From an uncultured bacterium (lineage in GTDB: Bacteria; Bacteroidota; Bacteroidia; Chitinophagales; CAIODY01): DNA of 15,381 nt. The first letter of the stretch is position 1. The number at the start of each line of letters is the position of its first letter. Positions 6,651 through 13,356 of this stretch are shown in pieces. The notes under the pieces were generated by a model. That model saw only the letters and a list, made by a program, of their open reading frames with translations, did not search any database and had not been told where the DNA came from. The DNA is taken from the NCBI GenBank assembly GCA_903871715.1, contig CAIQHW010000228.1:1-15381 (forward strand), given 5' to 3'. The translations under genes and the position numbers were made by a program.

Positions 6651-7859
6651 CTATCGGTTAGGTTTTGGACGATTATTATTTGGGCGATTTCTATTGTTGT
6701 TATTACTGTTCCCAGAAGGTTTGTTTCCATTGCCACTGCTGGGTTTGCCGCCTTTTGTTTTTTTGCGTTGAGCAGTTCTTCGCAAGCTGCTTAATGAAGT
6801 TTGCCCAATCACATCAATGTATTCTTCTTTCGCAATTTTTGGTACAATATCCACTTGCAATTTCTCTAAATCGGCGGGCATTTTATTCTCTTTATTCATC
6901 GCTTTTATTTCACTTACTTTTTCAACTGTAAGCGGATAAATTTTCGAGCTGCCTTTATAACTATACCACATCAAATATTTGACGATGTCCGTTTTTTGTA
7001 AATACGCTTCGCCACGTTCGGTGCGCAGCACATCAGCATTTTTAGGAAATTCTTTCAATGCTTCTAAATAAGTATCCAACTCATAATTTAAGCAACATTT
7101 CAACCTGCCACATTGCCCACTCAACTTCACTTGATTGATGGATAAATTTTGATAACGAGCTACTCCAATGTTTACATTTTTAAAATCGGTTAGCCAAGTG
7201 CTGCAACATAACTCTCTGCCACACGAGCCAAAACCGCCTACCAGCCCAGCCTCTTGCCGTGAACCAATTTGTTTCATTTCCACTTTTACATTAAAATCAC
7301 GGGCATACACTTTTATCAATTCTCGAAAATCAACTCTACCATCAGCTATGTAATAAAAGATAGCACGGCGTCCATCGCCTTGATACTCCACATCGCTCAC
7401 TTTCATATCCAGCTTCATGTTTCGGGCTATCACACGAGCTTTTATCAAACTGTTTTTTTCCTTTGCCCTAAAATCGTGCATCAATTTTATTTCCTGTTCA
7501 GATGCTCGGCGAATAACTTTTCGCTCCACACTTCGTTCGTTTTTTTCCAACTTTTTTAATTGCAATCTCACCAATTCGCCACTCAACGAAATTTCGCCAA
7601 TATCAATCCCAACAACCGATTCCACACATACACAATCACCCGTAACATACTCGTGACTCAAATTTAAATAGTAACCTTTACGCTGCCCATTTTTAAAAGA
7701 AACTTCTACTATTGGGTATCGCGTATCGAAATTGGGTATGGGCATGTGCATCAACCAATCGTAAGTATTCATTTTGTTGCACGAGCCAGTGCCGCAACTG
7801 CCATGGCTTTGGCAGCCACCAGGTTTTCCATCTTTTGTACTACAACTTTCGCAACTCAT
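6651..7859 (-). CDS. ricT: RicT/YaaT-like PSP1 domain protein, Cys-rich
   Basis: This 402-residue protein contains the PSP1 domain (about 45-300). Its paired cysteine motifs are CGRELCC (213-219) and CGRLKCC (250-256), plus CVC at 76-78. In Bacillus the homologue YaaT/RicT forms an Fe-S-containing complex with RicA and RicF that affects RNA processing by RNase Y. Whether that holds in Bacteroidota is unknown. Additional cysteines crowd the N terminus (3, 6, 16, 22, 27), making 13 in all. From about residue 362 to the end the chain is a basic, low-complexity tail rich in Asn, Gly, Arg and Pro, which could bind RNA. The ATG at 7859 is supported by TATTTTTG upstream. It heads the operon with gldH; I recall this adjacency from other Bacteroidota. 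Confidence 0.9.
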   Translation of the reverse strand: MSCESCSTKDGKPGGCQSHGSCGTGSCNKMNTYDWLMHMPIPNFDTRYPIVEVSFKNGQRKGYYLNLSHEYVTGDCVCVESVVGIDIGEISLSGELVRLQLKKLEKNERSVERKVIRRASEQEIKLMHDFRAKEKNSLIKARVIARNMKLDMKVSDVEYQGDGRRAIFYYIADGRVDFRELIKVYARDFNVKVEMKQIGSRQEAGLVGGFGSCGRELCCSTWLTDFKNVNIGVARYQNLSINQVKLSGQCGRLKCCLNYELDTYLEALKEFPKNADVLRTERGEAYLQKTDIVKYLMWYSYKGSSKIYPLTVEKVSEIKAMNKENKMPADLEKLQVDIVPKIAKEEYIDVIGQTSLSSLRRTAQRKKTKGGKPSSGNGNKPSGNSNNNNRNRPNNNRPKPNR

Positions 7860-7905
7860 ATTTTTTGATTCGATTTACTCGAAAAATTTTGTTAAAATTA
7901 ATTTT

Positions 7906-7913
7906 CAAAAATA
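7906..7913 (-). promoter_or_regulatory. -7 promoter element (TATTTTTG) for the ricT-gldH-DUF1415 operon
   Basis: On the minus strand TATTTTTG matches TAnnTTTG and ends 46 nt before the ricT ATG. The nearest -33-like TTG (7940-7938) is 24 nt away, slightly long. It is the only good candidate in the 120-nt gap after adenine deaminase. Confidence 0.45.
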
Positions 7914-7979
7914 CAATAGCGAAATGGAAAAATAGAACAATTGGAAATTTATTAAATGCCGATTTTGGGAAATAAATTT

Positions 7980-9620
7980 TTAGCCGTCCACATTTGTAAA
8001 CTCAAATTTTTCTCCATCAAATAATCCTTTATCGCTCAATTTTAATTTTGGAATAACAAGCAAAGCCATGAATGATAAAGTCATGAAAGGCGCATCCAAC
8101 TTGCTTCCTAACGATTTTGCAAACGCATCAATGTCGGAATATTTTTTTGCGACTGCGTAACCATCACGTTCACTCATTAACCCTGCAAGAGGCAAAGGCA
8201 AGATTTTTTCTTCCAAATCATTTACTGCACAAATGCCTCCATTATTTTTCATCAATAAATTAATGGTTTGAATAATTGCATCATCATCTGCGCCAACAGC
8301 AATAATATTGTGGCTATCGTGCGCTACTGAACTGGCAATTGCACCTGTTTTTAAACCAAAGTTTTTAATAAAAGCAACAGCAGGTTTTGCTTTTTGATAA
8401 CGATTTACACAAACAATTTTCAACACATCATTTTGAACATCGCTAATTATTTCATCGCCTTGTAATTTAGGCGCACAAAGGATTTCATCCGTTATTAATT
8501 GTCCATTGAATGCTTCGATAACTTTTATTTGAGCATCATTTTTTTCTTTAAAAATTTTGATTTCGTTGTTTGAAATTTGGTAACTGAAAAAATTATTCAA
8601 GATTTTTTCTTGCACACTTTCAATTTTTGAAACGCCATTTTCGGCCACCAAATTTCCTTTGATGAAAGTTTTTTTGATGTTGAAATTTTGAAAATTATCA
8701 ATCAAAATAAAATCAGCCGAATCATTTTCACGAAGCAACCCAACTGGAATTTTGTAGTGCAATGCCGGCAAAATGCAAGCGGCATACAAAATCTCAAACA
8801 AGTCGAAACCTTTAGCCAAAGCACGTTTTACTAATAAATTAATATGCCCAGCCACCAAACTATCAGGGTGTTTATCATCACTGCAAAACATAATTTGCCG
8901 TGGATGTGTAATCATCAAATCAATCAAAGCCTCAAAATTTTTTGCTGCACTTCCTTCTCTGATTAAAATCTTCACACCCAAATTGGCTTTCTCTAATCCT
9001 TCTTCAAAAGTGAAACATTCGTGGTCGGTTGAAATACCAGCAGCAAAATATTTACGGGCATCATCGCCTCGTAATGCAGGTGCATGACCATCTACCGGCT
9101 TGTTGTGTTTTTTTGCCGATTCAATTTTTTTCAAAACTTCTTCATCATGCAATAAAACGCCAGGGAAATTCATCATTTCACTCAAATAAAAAATATCGGG
9201 CGATTGCAATAATTCATCCACCAAAGTCGCATCCAAAGCCGCTCCAGCAGTTTCAAAAATGGTGGCTGGCACACAACTTGGCGCACCAAAGCAAAAATGA
9301 AACGGCACTTTTTTTCCATTTTCAATCATGTATTTTACACCTTCCATACCGCATACATTGGCTATTTCATGTGGATCGCTCACGGTTGCAACTGTGCCAT
9401 GAACAACAGCCAGTCGTGCAAATTCACTGGGCAACAACATCGAGCTTTCAATATGCACATGGGCATCAATAAAGCCGGGTAGGACTATGGGCAACGATTT
9501 ATCATCAGCCATCGGAATTATTTTTTGGATGATTCCGTCTTCAATTTTTATTTCAGCTGAAAAAATATTTTCGTTGAAAATATCTACCACATTGGCTTTG
9601 AGGGAAAATGAATTTTGCAT
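7980..9620 (-). CDS. ade: Adenine deaminase (amidohydrolase family)
   Basis: This 546-residue cytoplasmic metal-dependent amidohydrolase should convert adenine to hypoxanthine and ammonia in purine salvage. Motifs seen are LPGFIDAHVHIESSML (47-62), with metal ligands His54 and His56 and the adenine-deaminase-typical IESS. Also present are DGHAP (His179), STDHE (His200) and FCSDDKHPD (Asp248/249). N-terminal residues 1-45 form the small composite beta-sandwich part. The C-terminal region (about 360-546) is the adenine deaminase-specific domain, including VAHDSHNIIAVG and the late LPLPLAGLMS. The length is typical. The ATG at 9620 gives the usual N terminus. It is divergent from kbl; the 107-nt gap holds both promoters. 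It is not obviously operonic with ricT, which has its own promoter. Confidence 0.94.
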   Translation of the reverse strand: MQNSFSLKANVVDIFNENIFSAEIKIEDGIIQKIIPMADDKSLPIVLPGFIDAHVHIESSMLLPSEFARLAVVHGTVATVSDPHEIANVCGMEGVKYMIENGKKVPFHFCFGAPSCVPATIFETAGAALDATLVDELLQSPDIFYLSEMMNFPGVLLHDEEVLKKIESAKKHNKPVDGHAPALRGDDARKYFAAGISTDHECFTFEEGLEKANLGVKILIREGSAAKNFEALIDLMITHPRQIMFCSDDKHPDSLVAGHINLLVKRALAKGFDLFEILYAACILPALHYKIPVGLLRENDSADFILIDNFQNFNIKKTFIKGNLVAENGVSKIESVQEKILNNFFSYQISNNEIKIFKEKNDAQIKVIEAFNGQLITDEILCAPKLQGDEIISDVQNDVLKIVCVNRYQKAKPAVAFIKNFGLKTGAIASSVAHDSHNIIAVGADDDAIIQTINLLMKNNGGICAVNDLEEKILPLPLAGLMSERDGYAVAKKYSDIDAFAKSLGSKLDAPFMTLSFMALLVIPKLKLSDKGLFDGEKFEFTNVDG

Positions 9621-9636
9621 TTTTAAAATTAAAAGC

Positions 9637-9644
9637 TAAAGATA
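9637..9644 (-). promoter_or_regulatory. Possible -7 element (TATCTTTA) for adenine deaminase
   Basis: TATCTTTA on the minus strand differs from TAnnTTTG only in the last base and ends 16 nt before the ATG at 9620. A TTG at 9671-9669 lies 24 nt upstream. It is weak but sensibly placed. Confidence 0.3.
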
Positions 9645-9686
9645 AGTGGCTCAATTTTTTTTTCATCACAATTATCTTTAGAAAAA

Positions 9687-9694
9687 TATCTTTG
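9687..9694 (+). promoter_or_regulatory. -7 promoter element (TATCTTTG) for kbl
   Basis: TATCTTTG is an exact TAnnTTTG match ending 33 nt before the kbl ATG at 9728. No clear -33 box is seen. Confidence 0.55.
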
Positions 9695-9727
9695 CATTTC
9701 TAAATCAAAAATAAAAATTCAATCAGC

Positions 9728-10915
9728 ATGTATAAAAATATTCAAAGTCGCTTACAAGGCGAATTGACAGAAATTAAAGAAAGTGGTTTGTATAAAAATG
9801 AACGCATCATCACTTCGCCACAAGGCGCAGAAATTACTGTTGGCGGTAAAACTGTGATTAATTTTTGCGCAAACAATTATTTGGGTTTATCATCGCATCC
9901 CAAAACAATTGAAGCAGCGCATGAAGCTTTGCGAACGCATGGTTACGGCATGAGCAGTGTTCGATTTATTTGCGGCACACAAGATTTGCATAAAACTTTG
10001 GAAAAGAAAATTGCTGACTTTTTAGGAACAGAAGATACCATCCTTTATGCTGCTGCATTTGATGCTAATGGCGGTGTGTTTGAACCATTGTTTAATGAAC
10101 AAGATGCTATCATTTCTGATGAATTGAATCATGCGTCAATCATTGATGGCATAAGGCTTTGCAAGGCGCAACGATTTAGATATTTGAACAACGATATGGC
10201 TGATTTGGAAAAACAATTGGAAGCTGCTGCGAATTGCAGAAGTCGTGTAATTGTTACGGATGGCGTATTTAGCATGGATGGCACCATTGCGCAGATTGAT
10301 AAAATTTGCGACTTAGCTGATAAATATGATGCCATTGTGATGATGGACGAGTGCCATGCCAGCGGTTTTATGGGCAAAACAGGAAGAGGAACGCATGAAT
10401 ACAGAAATGCAATGGGAAGGGTGGATATTATTACTGGCACGTTAGGTAAAGCTCTGGGTGGGGCTTTGGGTGGTTTCACTTCGGGTAGAAAAGAAATCAT
10501 TGACATGTTGCGTCAACGCAGCCGACCATATTTATTTTCAAACACTTTGGCGCCAGCCATTGTTGGTGCTTCAATTGCAGTGATTGATATGTTGAGCAGT
10601 ACTACTGAATTGAGAGATAAATTGTGGGATAATACACAATACTTCCGAAAAGCTATGACTGAGGCTGGTTTCGACATCAAGCAAGGCGAACATCCAATCG
10701 TTCCTATCATGTTGTACGAAGCAACTTTGGCACAACAATTTGCTGCAAAATTATTAGAAGAAGGAATTTATGTAATCGGATTTTTCTATCCAGTTGTTGC
10801 AAAAGGTAAAGCAAGAATTCGTGTGCAATTAAGTGCTGCACATGACAAACACCATATTGATAAAGCGATTGCAGCTTTTACAAAAGTTGGGAAAGAATTA
10901 GAAGTGTTGAAATAA
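9728..10915 (+). CDS. kbl: Glycine C-acetyltransferase (2-amino-3-ketobutyrate CoA ligase)
   Basis: This 395-residue PLP enzyme of the alpha-oxoamine synthase family should cleave 2-amino-3-ketobutyrate with CoA into glycine and acetyl-CoA, the second step of threonine degradation. Seen are NFCANNYLGLSSHP (45-58), the substrate/PLP-stacking His135 in ELNHASIIDG, DECHASG with Asp207 and His210, and the PLP lysine Lys241 in GTLGKALGGALGG. The length is within a few residues of known Kbl proteins. Serine palmitoyltransferase, a relative found in Bacteroidota, is less likely because its lysine region reads differently (TFSKS-type). BioF and HemA are less likely for the same reason. Its usual partner tdh (threonine dehydrogenase) is not in the window. 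Transcription ends at the 10934-10980 hairpin. Confidence 0.95.
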   Translation: MYKNIQSRLQGELTEIKESGLYKNERIITSPQGAEITVGGKTVINFCANNYLGLSSHPKTIEAAHEALRTHGYGMSSVRFICGTQDLHKTLEKKIADFLGTEDTILYAAAFDANGGVFEPLFNEQDAIISDELNHASIIDGIRLCKAQRFRYLNNDMADLEKQLEAAANCRSRVIVTDGVFSMDGTIAQIDKICDLADKYDAIVMMDECHASGFMGKTGRGTHEYRNAMGRVDIITGTLGKALGGALGGFTSGRKEIIDMLRQRSRPYLFSNTLAPAIVGASIAVIDMLSSTTELRDKLWDNTQYFRKAMTEAGFDIKQGEHPIVPIMLYEATLAQQFAAKLLEEGIYVIGFFYPVVAKGKARIRVQLSAAHDKHHIDKAIAAFTKVGKELEVLK

Positions 10916-10933
10916 TTGAAAATAATTTTCTTG

Positions 10934-10980
10934 AAAAATCCGTAGAACCATTGATAACATTCGGTTTTACAGATTTTTTT
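10934..10980. terminator. Bidirectional intrinsic terminator between kbl and the HAD phosphatase
   Basis: AAAAATC-C-GTAGAACC (10934-10949) pairs with GGTTTTAC-A-GATTTTT (10963-10978). This makes a 16-position stem with one C/A mismatch and one G-U pair around a 13-nt loop. Nine T's (10974-10982) follow, and the left flank is A-rich. The stop codon of the minus-strand HAD gene (10969-10967) lies inside the right arm, so the element serves both convergent genes. Confidence 0.75.
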
Positions 10981-11545
10981 TTGCTTCGATAATAAATTCG
11001 GCAAATTGCAAAAGGTCATCAAAAATTAAATCCATTTCAGCAGTTGGTGTGTGGTTGTATTTTTTTTTGTCGTCGATAAACACATTTTTCATTCCTAAAT
11101 TTTTGCCAAAGTGCATATCGCTTAAATTATTTCCCACCATTATCGAACGACTAAAATCAATTTCTTGGAAATCTTGTTTGGCTTGTAAACCCATTCCTGT
11201 AGCTGGTTTTCGATGTGTGCTATTTTCGCGATTGGTATCGGTGCAAAAATAAATTTTGTCAATTCGCCCACCATGTTGTTTAATTTCGCTCAACATATTT
11301 TTATGAATAATCTGCAAATCATTTTCGGTCATTAATCCAATTCCTACGCCTCGTTGATTGGTAACGATGACAATTTTCCCAAAATAATTGTTTAAAATTT
11401 TCATGGCAGGCAAAGTGGTTTCAAAAAAATGAAACTGTTGCCAATTGCGCACGTAATCGTTGATTACATCATGGTTTAGCACACCATCACGGTCTAAAAA
11501 AAGAGTCCAGCTTTTATTGATTTGTTTTACAAAATCTTTTTTCAT
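10967..11545 (-). CDS. HAD-IIIA phosphatase, GmhB/HisB-N-like
   Basis: This 192-residue HAD-superfamily phosphatase has motif I FLDRDGVLN (16-24, nucleophile Asp18 and Asp20), motif II VTNQRGVG (Thr62) and motif III RKPATGM (Lys113). Motif IV reads MVGNNLSDM (136-144): the first Asp of the usual GDxxxD is Asn139, while Asp143 is kept. The closest well-known relatives are D,D-heptose-1,7-bisphosphate 7-phosphatase (GmhB) and histidinol-phosphatase (HisB-N). Their CxH...CxC zinc loop is absent here; the corresponding loop holds only Cys101 and His111. The substrate is therefore uncertain; a sugar phosphate is most likely. The ATG at 11545 gives a typical N terminus, while the longer ATG at 11593 would run across the divergent promoter region. 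It is divergent from psd. Confidence 0.82.
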   Translation of the reverse strand: MKKDFVKQINKSWTLFLDRDGVLNHDVINDYVRNWQQFHFFETTLPAMKILNNYFGKIVIVTNQRGVGIGLMTENDLQIIHKNMLSEIKQHGGRIDKIYFCTDTNRENSTHRKPATGMGLQAKQDFQEIDFSRSIMVGNNLSDMHFGKNLGMKNVFIDDKKKYNHTPTAEMDLIFDDLLQFAEFIIEAKKNL

Positions 11546-11562
11546 TTGGTAAAAATAGAAAT

Positions 11563-11570
11563 CAAATGAA
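11563..11570 (-). promoter_or_regulatory. Possible -7 element (TTCATTTG) for the HAD phosphatase
   Basis: TTCATTTG on the minus strand has one mismatch to TAnnTTTG and ends 17 nt before the ATG at 11545, a spacing like that of neighbouring genes. An alternative TATTTTTA (11557-11550) is also one base off and would leave only four bases of leader. Confidence 0.25.
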
Positions 11571-11597
11571 TAATGCCATGCAATCAAATTCAAAACT

Positions 11598-11605
11598 TAT
11601 TTTTG
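11598..11605 (+). promoter_or_regulatory. -7 promoter element (TATTTTTG) that sets the psd start
   Basis: TATTTTTG is an exact TAnnTTTG match ending 14 nt before the ATG at 11620. The in-frame ATGs at 11566 and 11578 lie upstream of it and could not be translated from this transcript, so 11620 is preferred. Confidence 0.55.
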
Positions 11606-11619
11606 CGAAAAAATATTTC

Positions 11620-12279
11620 ATGAATTATATTCACAAAGAAGGCAGAAAAGAAGTGGCAGGTTTGTTCATCATTTTATTACTAATTGATTTGTTGCTAATG
11701 AAATTTTTGTTGCACAATTTCGCCTTACGCATTGTAGCATCAACCATTTTGTTGCTTGTTTTTTTAGCTATTTCATCTTTTTTCCGAAACCCAAAGCGCA
11801 TAGTGGTGGCTGATGCTAACAGTGTTTTATCGCCTTGCGATGGCAAAGTAGTAGTAATTGAAGAAGTGGAAGAGCCTGAATATTTTAAAGATAAAAGAAT
11901 CCAAATTTCCATTTTCATGTCGCCAGCCAATGTGCATGTAAATCGAAGTTCGATTGGTGGCGAAGTAAAATATGTGAAGTATCATGCTGGCAAATATTTG
12001 GTGGCTTGGCATCCCAAATCATCTACCGAAAATGAAAGAAACACTGTGGTGATAGGAAATGGGAAAGCTGAAATTTTATTACGACAAATTGCAGGTGCAG
12101 TGGCAAAAAGAATTATTTGCTACGTAAAACCAGGCGATAAAGTGCAGCAGGGTGCTGATTTTGGGTTCATTAAATTCGGTAGCCGAGTGGATGTATTTTT
12201 ACCTATCGGCACAAAAATCGACGTGGCTTTAAACGAAGTTGTTAAAGGAAACAAAACAGTGTTGGCAAAAATTGGTTAA
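11620..12279 (+). CDS. psd: Phosphatidylserine decarboxylase, short form
   Basis: This 219-residue pro-enzyme should decarboxylate phosphatidylserine to phosphatidylethanolamine at the inner membrane. N-terminal IHKEG (4-8) is followed by two hydrophobic stretches (about 14-31 and 36-54) and FFRNPKR (54-60). Catalytic-domain marks are LSPCDGKV (70-77), IFMSPANVHVNRS (98-110, with His106) and FGSRVDVFLP (186-195). Cleavage between Gly187 and Ser188 would give the beta chain and the pyruvoyl-bearing alpha chain. The single GS rather than LGST, and the short length, place it in the roughly 220-residue class common in Bacteroidota. A CDP-diacylglycerol-serine O-phosphatidyltransferase gene (pssA), often adjacent, is not in the window. 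The start was chosen from the promoter at 11598 and the family N terminus. Confidence 0.93.
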   Translation: MNYIHKEGRKEVAGLFIILLLIDLLLMKFLLHNFALRIVASTILLLVFLAISSFFRNPKRIVVADANSVLSPCDGKVVVIEEVEEPEYFKDKRIQISIFMSPANVHVNRSSIGGEVKYVKYHAGKYLVAWHPKSSTENERNTVVIGNGKAEILLRQIAGAVAKRIICYVKPGDKVQQGADFGFIKFGSRVDVFLPIGTKIDVALNEVVKGNKTVLAKIG

Positions 12280-12294
12280 TTCAAAATTTTAGAA

Positions 12295-12302
12295 TAATTT
12301 TA
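12295..12302 (+). promoter_or_regulatory. Possible -7 element (TAATTTTA) for the Cys-rich mini-protein
   Basis: TAATTTTA differs from TAnnTTTG in the last base and ends 22 nt before the ATG at 12325. No terminator lies between psd and this gene, so read-through from psd is an alternative. Confidence 0.25.
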
Positions 12303-12324
12303 CCAAACAAAATTTTACATCAAC

Positions 12325-12525
12325 ATGAAAAAAGTATTTTTATTATCAGCGTTTGCTATGTTTTTAGCTGCTTCAACAGTTATGGCTGGCGACAAGAAAG
12401 AATGTGCAAGAGCTTGCACTAAAGAACATGGCGGTGCTGCTTGCTGCAAAAAGAAAGATGCTGCTTGCTGCAAAAAACATGAAGAAGAAAAAGCTGCACC
12501 TGCACCAACTAACGAAAAGAAGTAA
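12325..12525 (+). CDS. Small exported cysteine-rich protein (66 aa), possibly metal-binding
   Basis: Residues 1-21 form a clean signal peptide (MKK, a hydrophobic core, then VMA before GD). The mature part is only about 45 residues and holds six cysteines: C27-x3-C31, then vicinal pairs C40-C41 and C48-C49. They lie within a Lys-rich segment that repeats A-A-C-C-K-K twice, and the tail is acidic to Pro/Ala-rich (HEEEKAAPAPTNEKK). There is no lipobox, so it is predicted periplasmic or secreted. I do not recognise a named family. Cys clusters with Lys and His suggest metal binding or redox activity, but this is inference. It starts 45 nt after psd and is closed by a strong terminator. A 24-bp in-frame duplication lies at 12435-12476. 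Confidence 0.8.
   Translation: MKKVFLLSAFAMFLAASTVMAGDKKECARACTKEHGGAACCKKKDAACCKKHEEEKAAPAPTNEKK
12435..12476 (+). repeat. Two 18-nt direct repeats, 24-nt period, in the Cys-rich gene
   Basis: TGCTGCTTGCTGCAAAAA occurs at 12435-12452 and again at 12459-12476, an exact match with a period of 24 nt (eight codons). The arrangement fits an in-frame tandem duplication that doubled the vicinal-cysteine unit AACCKK. Confidence 0.8.
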
Positions 12526-12542
12526 TTATTTTTGCTTCAGCT

Positions 12543-12585
12543 AAAGCCGCTTCCAATCTATGATTGAGAGCGGCTTTTGTTTTTG
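12543..12585 (+). terminator. Strong intrinsic terminator after the Cys-rich mini-protein
   Basis: AAAGCCGCT (12543-12551) pairs with AGCGGCTTT (12569-12577). The inner bases extend the stem with CAATC (12554-12558) against GATTG (12562-12566) around a 3-nt loop. The run TTTTGTTTTTG follows. It is GC-rich for this genome and a textbook Rho-independent site. Confidence 0.85.
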
Positions 12586-12642
12586 TGTTTACTTTTCAAT
12601 AGTTATACACACTTGGGATGGTATAGAAATAGAAATAGAAAC

Positions 12643-12673
12643 TTGCACAGTTTTTACGGGCGTTATACATTTG
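12643..12673 (+). promoter_or_regulatory. Orphan consensus promoter (TTG-N20-TACATTTG) in the intergenic gap
   Basis: TTG at 12643-12645 is followed after 20 nt by TACATTTG at 12666-12673, an exact TAnnTTTG match. It is one of the two best-formed promoter pairs in the window. The first gene downstream starts at 12802 and an intrinsic terminator intervenes. Confidence 0.5.
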
Positions 12674-12678
12674 TCTCA

Positions 12679-12738
12679 GGGTGAATAGTAGTTGATTTTA
12701 AACCTGGTATAAGTGTAGTGCTTTGCCAGGTTTTTTTT
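12679..12738 (+). ncRNA. Candidate small RNA or attenuated leader (about 55-60 nt)
   Basis: From the expected start a few bases after the 12666-12673 element, a transcript would run about 20 nt and then enter the 12700-12733 hairpin and its T-run. No ORF with a plausible start lies inside. The same structure could be a premature terminator in the leader of the 12802 lipoprotein gene. CAGG at 12677-12680 could pair with CCTG at 12703-12706 as a weak alternative fold. No known RNA family is recognised. The 3' border is set by the terminator; the 5' border is an estimate. Confidence 0.35.
12700..12738 (+). terminator. Intrinsic terminator upstream of the second TPR lipoprotein
   Basis: AAACCTGG (12700-12707) pairs with CCAGGTTT (12726-12733) across an 18-nt loop, and the T-run continues to 12738. 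It is separate from the 12543-12585 terminator, which already ends the upstream gene. Confidence 0.65.
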
Positions 12739-12801
12739 ATGACTTTTTTATATTCGCACTTCCAATTTTAAATCTTTTTACAACACTCATTTTTAAAAAT
12801 C

Positions 12802-13335
12802 ATGAAATTCAGAATCCTAATTGCTTTCAGTTTATTGATTGCTTTTGCATCTTGCGAATCGAACAAGCAAAAATTGCAAAACAATATTTCGGCTAACGAA
12901 AAAAAATTGTTTGCTGATTCGATGGTTACGCCTAATGAAGATTCGGTAGTGAAAATTTTGGTGCAAGATTATCAGAATTTTGCGAAAGAAAACCCAACGG
13001 ATTCGTTGGCTTCGGAATACATTTTTAAGGCTGCTGATTTATGCAAAAACATTCGAAAATATAAACAGGCTTTGGATTTGTGGAGTTTGGAACAAGAAAA
13101 ATATCCCACTTCAAAACGAGCACCTTACAGTTTATTTTTGCAAGCATTTACTTATGAAACGGATATGAATGATACAGCACGAGCAAGAAAATTGTATCAA
13201 GATTTCATCAACAAATACCCTCAACATCCTTTGACAGCCAGTGCTAAAAGTTCGATGGATAATTTAGGAATTTCGCCAGAAGAATTGATTAAAAAATTTG
13301 AAGAAAAAAATAAAGAGGCTGCTGCAAAAAAATAG
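12802..13335 (+). CDS. Small TPR lipoprotein, BamD/YbgF-like repeat type
   Basis: This 177-residue protein has a signal (MKFRILIAFSLLIAF) ending in A-S-Cys18, a lipobox. Mature residues from about 48 to 155 form two to three tetratricopeptide-like helical hairpins. They carry the wording typical of BamD/YbgF-type repeats: LVQDYQNFAKENP, ASEYIFKAADLC, YPTSKRAPYSLFLQAFTYE, and YQDFINKYPQHPLTASAKSSMDNLG. The tail is Lys/Glu/Ala-rich. It is much shorter than BamD (usually about 240-270 residues), so I do not call it BamD. A protein-interaction role in the envelope is likely. The leader carries TATATTCG (12749-12756), one base off the -7 consensus. It converges with the 13345 gene, with only 9 nt between the stops. 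Confidence 0.85.
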   Translation: MKFRILIAFSLLIAFASCESNKQKLQNNISANEKKLFADSMVTPNEDSVVKILVQDYQNFAKENPTDSLASEYIFKAADLCKNIRKYKQALDLWSLEQEKYPTSKRAPYSLFLQAFTYETDMNDTARARKLYQDFINKYPQHPLTASAKSSMDNLGISPEELIKKFEEKNKEAAAKK

Positions 13336-13356
13336 TTTTAGCAGTTATTTTCTTTT
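13322..13356. terminator. Weak hairpin across the convergent stops at 13335/13345
   Basis: CTGC-A-AAAA (13322-13330) pairs with TTTT-A-GCAG (13336-13344) around AATAG, with one A/A mismatch. T-rich sequence follows on the right. The stop codon of the plus-strand gene lies in the loop. It is a plausible but weak shared terminator. Confidence 0.35.

Noticed and set aside
7945..7979. 9-bp inverted repeat AAATTTATT/AATAAATTT after adenine deaminase
   Set aside because: The stem is all A-T with a 17-nt loop and no T-run directly after it in the minus direction; such pairs are expected in AT-rich gaps. I do not call it a terminator.
9029..9472. Open frame of 147 codons on the plus strand
   Set aside because: It lies wholly antisense to the adenine deaminase gene, has no recognisable domain and has no promoter element; it is a frame shadow.
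9728..10915. Serine palmitoyltransferase (sphingolipid synthesis)
   Set aside because: The PLP-lysine region GTLGKALGGALGG and N-terminal NFCANNYLGLS match Kbl rather than serine palmitoyltransferase.
12624..12641. Tandem TAGAAA x3 and two GTTATACA copies (12602-12609, 12662-12669)
   Set aside because: Short AT-rich repeats in non-coding DNA; no array, no symmetry and no gene-linked spacing beyond one copy overlapping the promoter. Too little to call a regulatory site.
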